From contig MU858087.1 of assembly GCA_033297075.1 (NCBI GenBank), forward strand, positions 180,001 through 244,000: a stretch of 64,000 bases of DNA. Direction: 5' to 3'. The notes under the pieces were generated by a model. That model searched no databases and had not been told where the DNA came from. It worked only from the letters and a program-made list of their open reading frames with translations. Positions 11,082 through 23,549 of this stretch are shown here, piece after piece (within the stretch, counting starts at the first letter, position 1; every line of letters begins with the position of its first letter). This DNA comes from Rhypophila decipiens. Its lineage: Eukaryota; Ascomycota; Sordariomycetes; Sordariales; Naviculisporaceae. Position numbers and translations under genes: made by a program.

Positions 11082-12534
11082 GAAGAACTGATATGGGTTG
11101 AGCAGCCGAGCTCGTCCTCGGCGCCCCAGTGGGCATTCTTCTTTTGTTTTCTATTTGCAAGAAGCCATGGAGCAGGTGTTAATGGTAAGCCCCGTTCTGG
11201 TAGGTGGTACGGGAGAAAAGCTCGTTTTGATTCTGATACCCCTTTGTTCTTTGTTTATATACGTTTTTTGTATTTTAACTCTCCTTGCCGAAGCTTTCCC
11301 GTCGCGCTGACCGGGTCATTCCGAAAGACTAAACTACAACAGAAGATACCTCAGCAAGGCTCGATTGGCGAATCAGTGGGTATTGTGGGTTAGAATTACA
11401 TTGAAAGGGCTATTTATTCATCGTTGCTGATTTGCCTCTTTGGAAGAGCTCGGATTTGGGGTTTTCATTTGCGAGAACACAACAACAAGCTGGTTCTGAA
11501 ACCAACGACTACGGCAGCTGGATAGGTTACGGCACTGCAACAACAATTGCTTTCAAACACCCCAGATGCATATCTCGGATTACCGGGATAGTGAGAAACA
11601 ATTGTTTTTCAACCTTCTAATATTTGCGAGTTGTCCATCACTGTGCGCAACTCGACTTTGAGTGAGACCATACCGCCATGTTACCAAGCAAGTTACACAG
11701 AAGATTGTGTCATGGTAAGATGATGCTCCTCCCTCGATATCAATCACTCTGATATTCGGATCACCGTAGGAAGGGGTCCCCTCGGTCAATTCACAATGAA
11801 TAAACGTTTTACAGGTGCATCTCCGTGATACGTGCAAGCAAGACCCAAGGGTATTTCACACATTTTACTTCCAAGTTTGAAGGTGATAGCGTTACACCCG
11901 TACCGATAAGTTACCAGGGGGTGACGATCACCCCACCCTCCGCCATGTGCCGTGCCTCCAACAGACGCCGTGCTGCTTCCCTCCTCACTCATTCAACAGC
12001 CAGCCATCCAGCCTTCTCTGTGTCGCTTGCCTTGTTGTTTTGTTTATGTGTGTGTTTCGCCGGTGCCTAGTACTAATTAAATCTATTATTGTAAATCAAT
12101 ATATAATTCAAGACCCCTCACAGAACATACCGCCAATCTCGAAATTGTTGACCTATCGCTTCCTTGCTATTGAAGATTTCCACTCATCATTAAAGCAACG
12201 GAGCGCGCGAATAGTGGTCCCATCCCAGCGCTCATCTTGGCCCGCAAGGAGCGCAGCAGCATAACCAGTAGCGAGCGCGCGCACAAGGTCGACGACGACC
12301 AAGCATTCATCAAGGCGGGCGGTTAGGAGTTTTACGCAAAGCGACACAGAGATAAAAAGCGCGCGCGCAATTGCGCGGTGGCCGGGCGAGCGAGCAAGGA
12401 GGGAAACTTCACCAGCTGTCCATCGCTAGATTTTCGAGCGCCGCAATTGACTTATCACGACTGGCCGAAGATCCTCCGCGACACGACATAACTATTACCG
12501 ATCAAGTCATCCGTTGCATTACACCAACAAAACA
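11082..12534. other. Intergenic after TSC1; long leader before membrane-protein gene
   Basis: About 1.45 kb between two plus-strand genes. Contains the TSC1 3' region and the upstream region of the next gene, including a GC-rich stretch with GCGCGC runs near 12340-12375. No coding exon, RNA gene or repeat family is recognised; frames at 11825-12264 look like chance. Confidence 0.4.
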
Positions 12535-13308
12535 ATGGCACCGGCTACACCCGCAGCAAAGCGCGCTTCGGTCCCTGCCGTGGACGGCGCGCAATTACCG
12601 GAAGCCGTCCTCGACATGTTACGACGGCGCCTCACGGACGTCCCAGCTCTACATTCCGGACCGACCCCCGTTAAAGTGGAGACCCGCGACGGCAGCGGCG
12701 GCGGTGGTGGTACACGGGTACTTGCGCGACAAGCCGTCCAGATGTCCACAATCCCGTCCACGTACGGGTCTCTCTACTCGGGCCCTCAGCCCGGTGAGGT
12801 GGTAGGGATCGTCCTAGGTTCCGTGGCGGGATTCATCCTCATCCTCTGGCTGATTTATACGTGCATCAACATGGGCAACCCCTCATCCGGCACGGATGAT
12901 GTCTCTTCTGTGGTGACGAGGAAGAGCCGTCGCGCGTCGCATCGACACTCGCATTCCAATCATCACCACCACCACGCTGCTCGGCCGCGCAGTGCCACTG
13001 TTGAGATTCGGACTACCACCCGAGGGGGGGCGGTCATTGTGGATGATGTGAGCAGTTCGGTGCCGGATGAGGCTATCATTGTGGAAGAGGCCATCAGGAC
13101 GCGGAGGGCACGGTCTACGAGTCGGGGACCGCCGATTAGGAGGGTGGGGAGTGATGATGAGGTTGTGGTTATCGAGGAGGCGAGCCCGTCGAGACATCGC
13201 AGTCGACGGCGGAGTGGGAGTATCAGGATGTCGAGCGGGTATCGCGAGGTGGATCCTGAGGAGATGAGGGAGATTCGGAGGTCGATTAGTAGGAGGCGTT
13301 ATGAGTGA
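12535..13308 (+). CDS. Single-pass membrane protein, unknown function
   Basis: A single exon encodes 257 residues from an ATG in good context (AACAATGGC). The first roughly 85 residues are polar. They are followed by GEVVGIVLGSVAGFILILWLIYTCINMG, a clear transmembrane helix at about residues 88-112 preceded by small and proline residues. The remainder is cytoplasm-like: a histidine-rich patch (SHRHSHSNHHHHHA), serine/arginine repeats (RSRRRSGS) and alternating acidic runs such as DDEVVVIEEA. There is no signal peptide at the N-terminus and no catalytic motif. I believe similar short TM plus SR/His-tail proteins occur across Sordariomycetes, but I know no assigned function. Regular fungal codon usage suggests a real gene. 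Confidence 0.75.
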   Translation: MAPATPAAKRASVPAVDGAQLPEAVLDMLRRRLTDVPALHSGPTPVKVETRDGSGGGGGTRVLARQAVQMSTIPSTYGSLYSGPQPGEVVGIVLGSVAGFILILWLIYTCINMGNPSSGTDDVSSVVTRKSRRASHRHSHSNHHHHHAARPRSATVEIRTTTRGGAVIVDDVSSSVPDEAIIVEEAIRTRRARSTSRGPPIRRVGSDDEVVVIEEASPSRHRSRRRSGSIRMSSGYREVDPEEMREIRRSISRRRYE

Positions 13309-14210
13309 TGATATGAAATCGGAATGAGTTATGAAATGTAGTTGGTAGGTTGGGTTATATTTGGTAACGAATCGGTTTGGTAATGAACCGCGGGATCTCT
13401 AGGATGGGAATGTACCGAAGCCGGAGTTTTATGATATCAGAGGCTTATGTGAAGGACGGGGGGGTTTACTTTATTCGGATTTAAATGTTCTAAGCCGTAT
13501 TCAGCGGCCCATTGTCGCTTTTTTGGCACATGAAAGATGATGACTTTTATGCTTCTTTGATTTGGAACTCGGTTTGGAAGTTTGGAGCTTGCCGCTGGTG
13601 CAGAAGGTTGGATCCAAGCTTGTCCTAGGAGGCGCTTTGCGCATACAGCTCACTCAGCCTTGTCTGGCCTTTTGGAGGTGGCCGATTGCCCTATTGCGTA
13701 TTCCGGACCTTATAATGGATCGATGACAATCAAGTACATCATAGTGGAAAATAAAATAGCATCACAGTACCTCATAGTTAAGAGAGAATTGGTCTCCATC
13801 CCAGGCTCATCGCCCCCACCCAATCCAATTGTTAATCACTTGCAGTTCGCTAGGCTTGGTTTCCCGCAGCTCCCCCTGCAGCCCTCCGTGCTGCAGTGGC
13901 CTTGCCAAGCTTCCTAGCGCAAACAAAATTCCCCGGAAACATTTCCAGGGGCGGGATCCCCAATTCTCCATGGTTTCTTTATGCATTCATATCCACAGCT
14001 TGTGACAATGACATCACCAACAGCCGACAGACCGGACTTGGACTTTGGGTCTTTAACAGTTGGTGATGTCAAAACGGTAAATATATAGCAAGACAGATAT
14101 CAATCGAATTGTACATTCTCCCTACCATCAACTTTGGTGTACTTTCCTCCCTCGTAAAAATTCTTCTCCAAAAACCCTAGGAATACAGCGCCAATTGCAT
14201 CAACATCAAC
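13309..14210. other. Intergenic, no gene seen
   Basis: About 900 bp between two plus-strand genes, holding the 3' region of the membrane-protein gene and the promoter of the NTF2-like gene. An open frame at 13582-13917 has no family character. A 14 bp inverted pair, ACAATGACATCACCAAC-type sequence near 14005-14020 and GTTGGTGATGTC at 14058-14069, is visible and could be a small hairpin or paired regulatory site. Confidence 0.4.
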
Positions 14211-15354
14211 ATGGAACACCCAGGTGCGTACGGTCAACCTTTTGACCATTGAGGTACCAGGAAGAGCCAAGATGATCGATATATTGACTCGAATAACCTC
14301 TTATTCTTTCTAGTCAGAGATGTTCGCAACGTCATCCGAGCCCTCTGCCAGGGCTCCCCGCAAGAGCAAAGCGACGCCGTGAATCGATACTTTGTACCTT
14401 CGGCTTCGTTCGTCCACCCATTCTGTCGCGTGCCGTCCTTCGAGGGCCTTGAGCTGCCCATCATTGGTGCCAAGCTTGATTCGAGAACTCTAGTGCTCGC
14501 GATCTTCAAGTGGTAAGTCGAAATGCCCAATGGTGTCTTTCCTTAGGGCCCTGGAAGCTGACTTGAATCTCTGGATTTAGGTGTAAGTAACCTTTGATAT
14601 CGTTCTGATACACGGCGACGCTCTACCAGCGAGACAGACGAGAGAAATACGACCATACTGACAATAACCTCCGAACAAAGACAAGATCCTCAGCCCGAAA
14701 ATCGAACTAGAGATCGACTCAGTAGTCTTCGATCAGCGCTCGAACCTGCTCTACCTGACCATCCACCAGGTCTTTTCCATCTGGTTCATTCCCTTTTACA
14801 AAGCCCCAGTTAAACTCGTCACCGTGCTCCATCTGGTCCCTTCGAACCAGCAACAAAACAATGGAAACTCAAACAGCAATGGCGGCGACAACGATGATAC
14901 TCCGAACCACGACCAACCCAACAGCTACCACCACCTAAACGGCACAGGCGAAGACGAACCCAGCTACGCCGAGGTCGCCGCCGGAGAAGCCCATCCTTCC
15001 AGCTCTCCCTCCTCGCCACCCCGCCATGGTAACAACAGCTCTGGTGGCTCGAGATCCCAAAGCAGCGGTGGCGGTTCTACACGGTACATGATCAAGAAGC
15101 AAGAAGATTACTACCAGGTCAACGAGTTCCTCAAGTTCGTCCTCGGCATGCCCGGCGCCTATCTTTGGTATGGCTGGCAGGTCCTCAGCACCTTTTTCTG
15201 TATTTTGGGGGCTGTGTTTCTCGGACCGGTCACGTATTTCGTCGCTCCGTACGTGGTGGGATCCAAGACCTTGCCCCAGGTTTTGCAGAGGAATGGCAGC
15301 GCTGGTGGTAGTGCCTCTGTCACTCCGTCGAGGATAAAGAGATGCCTGAACTAG
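14211..15354 (+). CDS. SigF-like NTF2-fold domain protein with C-terminal membrane anchor
   Basis: Modelled as join(14211..14223, 14314..14512, 14581..14582, 14681..15354), 295 residues. Exon 1 is 13 nt (MEHP), and exon 3 is a predicted 2-nt micro-exon that rebuilds FKWYKILSPKIELEI. The first 120 residues (VRDVRNVIRALC, YFVPSASFVHPFCR, LELPIIGAKLD, WYKILSPKIELEIDSVVFD, YLTIHQVFSIWFIPFYKAPVKLVTVLHLV) match what I recall of the fungal SigF-like NTF2-like domain family. An Asn/Gly/Ser-rich low-complexity insert (NNGNSNSNGGDND...) separates it from YYQVNEFLKFVLGMPGAYLWYGWQVLSTFFCILGAVFLGPVTYFVAP, a conserved block with one or two transmembrane helices. The role is unknown; a membrane-tethered ligand-binding or scaffold domain is a guess. 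Introns 2 and 3 both have GTAAGT donors. Confidence 0.82.
14581..14582 (+). other. Predicted 2-nucleotide micro-exon (GT)
   Basis: The sequence GGATTTAG-GT-GTAAGTAA places two bases between a good acceptor and a consensus donor. Without them, joining 14512 to 14681 creates TGA; with them the frame continues as TGG-TAC-AAG (WYK). Flanking introns would be 68 and 98 bp, each with a CTGAC branch site. Reading through 14513-14582 or 14583-14680 meets stops. Confidence 0.7.
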
Positions 15355-16194
15355 ACTTTGGTCGCTTGTCTGCCTAGGTAGGCACCGCCCTGCCTATTTA
15401 TGGTTAGATGTCTCGTTACAAGAGGAAATCGAGATTGGATAGAATGAGTTGGAGGATTGTCACGAAGCTCCTTTATCAGGCGAAGTCGGGACATTCAATG
15501 GATTGAATTGCTAGTTTGTATCCATGGATTGGACGGGCGCAGTACCACCTTGGCGTTGTACGAATTATTGAGGAGACGAAAGGGAAATTGTTCCGTGTAT
15601 GATATGATATTCTTTTTTTCCCTTCCCTTCCTTTTGTCCCTCCCTGTTGTCTTTCGGGCATAAAAGTCAACTGTTTCTTGTTTTGTTTGTTATGGAAGTC
15701 ATGGGCTTGTTACAGGCGTTAATGCTGCTCCTAGATAGAATAAACTGTTTCTGATACTTCAACTTGTTGTCCCTCCTAGTCAATCTTATACCAGTAAAGA
15801 TGAAATATACATGAGGCGTATCCAATGGACATCTGAGGCCCCAATGCCTCCTCACCTTATGTATAATATGTGATATGTAAGTCATAAAATATGATTTAAC
15901 CCCCTGAGAGCAAAAAACTACCGTCTGTTGCCTGAAAGTCAAATTCCAGCTATCTTTCGTCAAGTTCCCTAGGGGTATATATCCACTAATCATTTCGTCC
16001 AAGAAACCCATCAGAAAACAGTCACTGACCAAGACTACAAACGACAAAAAAGATCGAAAGTCTGCCAAGGAGAATATACGTTGATTATTTCGTACATTAC
16101 AACATTCGAACATCCAAAGATTATAGCAGAGACATACGCTACACACCTCAACACCCACCAAGTCCCCGGGGTATTTTATAAGAATTTTGCCCAT
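15355..16194. other. Convergent intergenic region
   Basis: The 840 bp between the 3' ends of the NTF2-like gene and the Zn2Cys6 gene, so two 3' UTRs facing each other. The frame at 15667-16194 (-) abuts the stop of the regulator gene and shows no family resemblance. Nothing else seen. Confidence 0.4.
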
Positions 16195-19100
16195 TCATAA
16201 TCCACCAGCTCCGTTTCCGTCATTACCAGAACCTCCAGATCCGCCAAGATTATTAAACCCCATATTACCGCCGCCATTCCCTTGTTGTCCGCCAAAGAAG
16301 AAGCCATCAAATAGATCCAGTCCCTGCTGTCCTTCACTGAAATCATGGTGCATGCCCTCCCATCCGATGCCGAGCCCGAGGTCCATCATGGTATCCCCCA
16401 TCATGTCACCCCCGTCTAGGCCGCCGCCCACGCCGGAATCTAGCGACTGGAGGAAGTCCATGCCCTGTAGATCCCCAAAGGTCGGTGTAGCGTACGACTG
16501 TCCGTATAGATTGGTATTGCCTCCCTGATCACCGCCTCTTGCTGTTGTTAGAGGAGGGGGGACGCTGGATATCGGCGAGCCCGCCATTTGCTGGGACGGA
16601 GGAGTAGGGTGCTGCGCCATAGACGGTGATGCCATTGCAAAAGGATCGAGTGAGTTGCTTTCCGTCGGGGTAGTTACGGCCTCGTGTGCGGAGCTGGCGG
16701 TGCTCCGCGGTGCAAGCGGTATCTTGTGCATCATGGAGAAACTGTCGGGGTCCATTTTTATCGTTGGCATGTTAGAAAGGCGGAACTGATTTGTCGTCGC
16801 ATTCTGTTGATAGTTTGCGATGTGGGAGGTTGTAGAGGAAGGCGTATGCGAGTAAGCCATTCGGTCTGGCGTCATGTCAAACTGGTGCCGCCGACCCATT
16901 CCATGCTCAACGGACGATGGTTGGTGTGGTCTGTGAGAGCTGTGGCCTGACCCCGATATTGAGGATGCAGTATCGCTTCTAGAGCCCCAATTTGGTCGGC
17001 GATCGATACCTTCACTCATACTCGGCCTCCGTTTGGTTCCGTGTCTCGCATCCTGGCCAAATCCACCTTTCGAGTTGACCATCTTAATTGTCGCCTTGGT
17101 GGTACGATCAAATGCGTCGCGGCAGGCCTCAGCCGGCGGACATTTCTCGATTAGATCGGTGAATACCGATTTTGCAGCAAGGATGGCGAAGTCGACTTCA
17201 TCGACCGTCTAGTGGGCAGTTAGCACGGTGTTGGTCGCATATTTCTATCATGGGGTCTAAGGGACCACCTTACCAGTCGGCTTCTGACGATAGGGGAGTG
17301 CCATATCGCGTAAAGATATGAGATCCCGGCCATGAATAAGTGATGGGTGGCCAGATATGTATAATTTACCAAGCCCACTCGGTGGAGCTGGCGGTATAAG
17401 AACAGAATCTTCTGGCCCGCTTCGGCAACCTTGAGATAAACCCGGTCCTCGTCCTCTCGAAATTCCATGTTGTACATGGTTGGGCTATTAACCTCGTTTG
17501 AGGTGTGATATTCGCCCTCAAACATGGCCGGGACGCTCAGACTCTGGCGATAGAGCATGATGATTGCCTGCCAGTAGTTCAGGTCCAGGAACTCTGGAGA
17601 GAAGGCGACTCCGGTGTCTTCTCTTTGGGGGGCCGATCTCTTCCACTCGTAGAGCCGTTTGTCGATATCGATTCGCCAAGACCGAAAAGAGGCAAACTTT
17701 GACAGAAAAGGCGACGGGAGTGCCGTGTGCATATGCGGGTTTCTTTGATTCAGACCATCAGCCCTAGCAATCTGGGATTGTTGATACTGCAGGACTTGTA
17801 AGATCTCGGATTGCAGCAGTCTTAGACGGAAGTAATGATGCGCAACGAGTTTGTACGTTGGTTTGATGGGGTCTTGCGGGGAGTTGGTAAAGCCGTTTTG
17901 GGTGATAAATCGATCATCGAGAAGAGAGGGAAACTCGGTCGTAATAACTTGGTCCGATATCCCAAATGGCCTGCCAACACACACGCTGACAAGGCGATCA
18001 AAGGAATATGTGCACCACCATAGTCGCCGTCTGAGATCACGGATATACTCCCTTCTGCCTCGCTCGCGTGCCTGTTGTTCTGTTGGCTCTGCCAGCCCAG
18101 ATTCAATATCCTTTCCATCTTCGTAGTGTAGTCCGAGATCGACAGCCAATCTTACTGCGACACCGATAATGTACCTAAGCGAGAAGTTATTGGCATGGGA
18201 ACTCTACGGACCTGAACTGGGGACAGATTCGAATCAACTTACCACAGCCCAGGAGGGACCGGTCTCAACAGAGCAAAGTTGGCTAGAAGTAGAACTGCCT
18301 GTAGTTCTTCTAGGCCACCACCGCTACCCAGGCAAGCCTCCAGGTGGACGATGGCGCTGGCATGATACTCCTCAGCTTGATACTGCTTGGGTCTATTGTC
18401 GGAGGATGGGGCAGGGCTGTCGCTCTTTGCGCCTTCACCCAAGATGATAGCTCCACCGATGGCGTACACCATGTTCAGCATGTAAAGCTCACGTGGCGCC
18501 CGCGCAGCTTGGTCCTTTGCGTAGGCTTCCTCAAACATTTGCATGAACTCAACCCTGTGCAGAACGGGAAGCTGCGGATTGGCGTGCTCAAAGTACAGGG
18601 TCAGCAGTTTCATACCCAGAGCTTTGTTCGGGAACGGCGCAGGGTGTATCGTTGGTTTGGTATGCAGACCAAAGAAGGAATCTCGCATAGACGTGCCAGT
18701 GGCACCTCCTCCAGCGATTGGTTTGTATGGGCGCACACCAGCCTTATCCGAGGTCGATTTCTGATCAGACACGGAAGACTGCACCGCAGCAAACACGACC
18801 CTAGCAAATGATACTCCCGTGGCCGCACCGAGACCTCGCGGATTGGCAGCCCCGGGTACTCCTGTGAGGCTGGATTTAGACACGAGTTTCTGTAACCTGG
18901 CTTCATCGTCCTGTCTCTGGGGCCTCTGACCCGCCGTTTCTGCAATCTCAGCCTGAGAGGAAGTGACGACATCGACGGGGGAGCGGCCTGAACTCGATCC
19001 ATTGGTGGGCTTAGAACAGTGGTCCAAGTTTTCTGCCGGTGGAAAAGAAACATTATTTGCAGTCAGTAATGACTCGAGCTGCTCGACCCTTGCTTCAAGA

Positions 19101-19517
19101 TAATATATGTAACTGGAGTAGTAGCTATGTTAGCAAGCTGCACCTCGGCTCTCACAAAACATGGAAGTCGCCCGGCCAGAGCCATGCTAACCTTCTCGGG
19201 ATTTCCCTCTTGGTGATGGGGTCATATCCAACACAGGCTACACCGGCTTTTTCGCAGCTTGCGCAACTGGGCAGTTTTTGATCGCACCGGTTTTTACGAA
19301 GACGGCAACGGTTGCAGGCACTGACGTTTCGGAAGCCACTACTTTGTCCAACTTTGCCGGCGCCCTGGCTAGTCGATCCATCGGCAAGAAGGTCATTTGT
19401 CGGAGGAGATGTCGCGCCAACCGAGGGCAAAGAGGTAGGAGAGTCCTTATCGGGCGAAGACTGGCGCATTCGCTTAGAGGGATGAAGAGTCGGAGACGAA
19501 GGCCCGTGGAGAGACAT
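16195..19517 (-). CDS. Zn2Cys6 (GAL4-type) transcription factor
   Basis: Four exons, complement(16195..17208, 17274..18174, 18243..19112, 19192..19517), give 1036 residues. The binuclear zinc cluster has cysteines at 68, 71, 78, 85, 88 and 95 (ACNRCRLRKNRCDQKLPSC..C......C), an ideal C-x2-C-x6-C-x6-C-x2-C-x6-C. The linker DPITKREIPRSYIYYLEARVEQLESLL predicts a dimerising coiled coil. The fungal_trans middle homology region follows, with YIIGVAVRLAVDLGLHY and RRRLWWCTYSFDRLVSVCVGRP. The C-terminal 340 residues are Ser/Pro/Gln- and then Gly/Met/Asp-rich, plausibly an activation domain. Donors and acceptors are canonical (GTTAGC/CTCCAG, GTAAGT/GCTTAG, GTAAGG/CACTAG). Targets cannot be deduced. 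A possible upstream non-coding exon is hinted by GGGTGAGTGC just 5' of the ATG. Confidence 0.9.
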
Positions 19518-22500
19518 TGTCCCAGATTCTCTAAGCGCCAGCACTCACCCGCAGCGAGGTGCGGCAATGGCTGCCGACTGAGTCCCAGCGAATGCAGGGT
19601 ACTGGGTAAACGGACAGGATCGGGGGTCGGAGCGGTCGGACGATCGGGGTCGGTGGTCGGACGTCGGTTAGTTACCGGTGGACGGCGGCTGAAGCGGGCG
19701 CAGTAGCGGGGAGGAGAGGCGGGGAAAATCCGGAGAGCAGCCCTCGGTCTGCGTACGGTATCTGTCGCGTTCGAATTTCTGGCTCACTATCCGTACCCTA
19801 GACGAACTCCACTTGACCATACATCATGGAATCCATGCCTGTCATCCTCATGTATTTTTTGCTCTCTTATCGTGTCGGCGAAGCAGATACCAGCAGGACT
19901 GCACGAATTGTATCTGTGGTTCGAGATCGCGCATGCGATGAAGGACGCGGGGTTTGTGCACGCGATTGGTCCGGAGGATGAATATGATCGGAATACAAAT
20001 AGAATAAGTAAGTACTAATTGTACGGATCCTGTTCAAGGAATACACATATCAGATGGCAAACCACGATAATCTGTCTCTGGGATTGAAGCCTTGACAATG
20101 CTCATTGTCTAGGAGGAGGGAAAAAACATAAAAACTCCATTGAAATCCGGCTACGACGAGGTGAGATGTCAAATGCGGAGCATTTGCGTGAAATAGCGCA
20201 TATCGGGAAGCTCCCACCCAGACCCAGATGTGCTGGAAAAGGGGCGATAGCTTCGTTTTCCCCCCAAACGGCAAGCGCAGTCCTGCTTCCCAGACCGAGA
20301 TCTCTCCACGACAGCTTTGATAAGGACCTCGAACCCACGAATCAGCGTACACCTTTCTGGTCTTTATAATCGAGTAACACCCTCAGCAAGTCTCAAACCC
20401 CCACACTCACCGCCCCCAATCGTGAAAGCTGAAACCAAGATATCGTGGGTTACTAAGCAGTACCCGTCGACTTGGTCGTCTTATCGATAGTGTACGGAAA
20501 TTCCATACGATACGGATTACGGAAACCACTTACACGGATTGTACCACTGGACCTAATGATTCACAAGATCCGTACCGACTTTTGACGCCACTATTATTCT
20601 AGGCTTTGAACTGCTGTACAAGGAGGCAAGGCTAATAAGGAAATCACCAGTGCCCTCGAGTCTGAAACTTGGCTCACGGTGCGCCCATTAAAAAGCCTTG
20701 TACGGCCTAGACTAGTATTTCGGAGATATACAACAATTTCCAGAAACTCTCTTTTTCTCATTGCATAGTCATCGTGGAATAATGTGCACTCCAGACCTCA
20801 TTTGTTCAAGATAACCTGAAATCCCAAATTTCTCATCAAATAACGAACAGCAGCCTACGTCAGGTAGCGCGGGGACTCTTCATGAGCCAAAGTTTGTAGA
20901 CTTGTACATTCAACATGAAGTTCTGTTCATACACAGACGACTTTCTCCCTTGTTTGAATGATCGACTATATCTCTCACAAAGCAGCCCAGTTGAATCGAC
21001 CTGTCTGTACAAGGCAGAATCTTATGGGGCGCGTGTTACATCAAAAGTTTGGTAAAGTATTTCCATGTCACGAGGTGCAGAATCCTACACGCAAGAACCC
21101 ATGCTCGCCGGAGCAAGCCTGTACAGTGTACTCCATACAGATCATTCAGATGGGCGTCTTTGAGGTTGCGGTCCTGCACAGATTTGTCATATCAGAGTGA
21201 TTCCGTTATGCGAGACCTCGGGATTTGGGATGGGAACTTTGTCCCATTTGAAAAGAGAGACAATATCCTAACCACTTGTGGGCTTTTGCACATCATGCGT
21301 GCATACAATGTCCGAGAGATCAAATCATGATGGTCTAGATTCCTACAGCAAGAAACAAGCAAGATTTTGGAGGAAAAGAAATTACAGAGTCGGCCCAAAA
21401 ATGAAACAGAACCAAGACATGAAAGGCGTCACTGCATATCTTGCCTATCTCGGGGATATTTTCATCGACATAACTCCAATTTCTTACCTGCTCATATCTG
21501 ATGTTTTTTCCTCGCGGCCAGCTCGGATAACCAGATCAGGTATCCTTACCGTTTTGGTAGGCGGCGGCCTGCATCTTGGCCAGGTTGGAAATATTTCATC
21601 ATCCATCTCGACCCTTACAGCCGAGAGGCCCGGGGGACAAATGTCCCAAAGTCCACATGGAGGAGGGGGGATGGGAACGGTAGCCGAAGGTAACACAAGA
21701 GGATTTTTGCTTGTGTGGTGGTATCAAACAAGTCCACCGCAACGCAGTGTAACGGTAAAGATCACCAACGACACACACCAACCCTCATCATCAAACGTGC
21801 TCATCATCACCACCACCACCAACAACTACACAACCATGGAAATATGACCACAGCATAAACACAAGAAGAGTGCGATCCGTGTATATATGATATGTATGTC
21901 AGATTTTGACAACGAGGTCTCAACTGATGGGACGGTCCGGGGCGGAATGCCCGCTTGGTAGCTGGACTAGTTACCAAAACGGAAATGGATTCAGGTACCA
22001 AATCAAGGTACTCGTATCATGCGTCCATCCATCATCTTCTCGCCCGGGGCCAGGATGACCAGTCCGTCACCCCCACGTCCGAACTTTTGGTCGCGAAACC
22101 CAACACAGTTGAGCAGCATGAGTGGTGTAAAATCCGACGCCCGTCGTTGCGCCGGTCAAACGAAGCAGACACCGAAGCACCAAGCAGCTCCTAAGCTTAC
22201 GTCAGTGTCCAGGGTTCAAGCCGTCCAGCGTCCGCAGCGTCCAATAGTACTGGATGGGGACTAGCTCCGTCCTAAGCTTGTTGCTGAGAAACTGACAAAA
22301 GTTCGGGGCAAGCGTCGTTTCTCTCGTTGCATTCTGGCATCCGAGTCACCGAGCCCGTCCGTACGTAGATGTGTGCAGCAAGCAGCAAGCAGCAGCCAGG
22401 CAGGGTACGTACATAAGGGGCTAAGTAAAAGCGTGCTTTTGCTCACCTGACAGCTATCTGATGCAACCTCGCGCTCGCCTCTTTTTTCATGGGATCGTTA

Positions 22501-23549
22501 TCCTAGTGCAAGTACGTACACGTTATGTATACGGGTTACGGTACATCAAACACAACGGATATAAACCACACAAAGTCCACCAAATCCCAACAACAGGAAA
22601 CAACGGCACTAACGCAAGGCAAGCAGCAAGCTCTTTGCTTCTTGCATGGCTTGAGAGAAACAGAAACAATAAAACAACCGCGCGCTAATACGCTTTTGGA
22701 ATCAACCACAGGTTTCAACCAGCCGTTGGAGAGTGGCTGTCAAGAGGTGACCTGAAAATAACCTCTTTTCGGCACTCTTTCTTCCTGCCTGCCTGGCGCC
22801 ACGGCTTGCCTGCCAGAATTCGTTGTTGTTGCGCAAGCGGAATTCCACTACCTTTAGCTAGGTAGTTCAATGTTGCACAGCAGAGTCAGACAGTAGTGGT
22901 CTGTATACACTACAAAAGTGCGAAAATGGGTCATGACCTGCGTGCGTCATTGTTGGGATCTGAGTATGTAGATTGATGAGTAATCATCACTATCATGGCA
23001 GCTTTCTCCGTTTTATCGCCAATCGTTGCGGTTACCGTATTTTTTTTAACTTGATGATGCTGATTCTCTATCAGCCCCGTGCATATGACAAGAGAAGGAT
23101 TGGCGTACATGTATGTGCGTATCGACCAGGTACATACATACCTGACAAGGTATAAGGTAGGTAGGCTCTTCTTATAAGAGGAAACCTCTTACTTGGACGA
23201 GATAATGGCGGATTTGGATGAACCGAATGTAGTTAGCGTGCATAGGCCCTTTAGGCTCAGTGCCTCCGGGCGAAATAAATTCCATCCATCCATCCATCCA
23301 GGAAACCTCTTACCAACCACCCGTCCGCCCGCAGCTACCTTGTCTACCGCGCCAGCCACAGAAGAACCGATGGAAACATTTATTTAGTTCACTTACATAC
23401 CGGGAAAGCCGAGAAGGTATAACCCGGGGCTGCGCCGCTGGTGCTGGTGCTGCCCCAGACTCTGAGCAGAGCGGCGGGAGTGGGGCCCAGTGGCCGTGCG
23501 GTGCGGTGAGGATTATTGTTGATGAGCAAGATTATGACCTTTCACCTGG
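19518..23549. other. Gene-poor interval upstream of the Zn2Cys6 gene
   Basis: About 4 kb with no supportable gene. The proximal part (19520-19760) is GC-rich with CGG-rich direct repeats (GGTCGGACGATCGGGGTCGG) in the regulator's presumed leader. Further out there are several TACGGAT-type motifs (20505-20575) and a CCAT tandem run near 23281. Open frames are short, without splice partners or domain character. Likely regulatory and non-coding sequence, possibly including non-coding transcripts that cannot be seen. Confidence 0.45.
23281..23300. repeat. Microsatellite (CCAT)n
   Basis: Five tandem TCCA/CCAT units in otherwise non-coding DNA. Confidence 0.85.
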
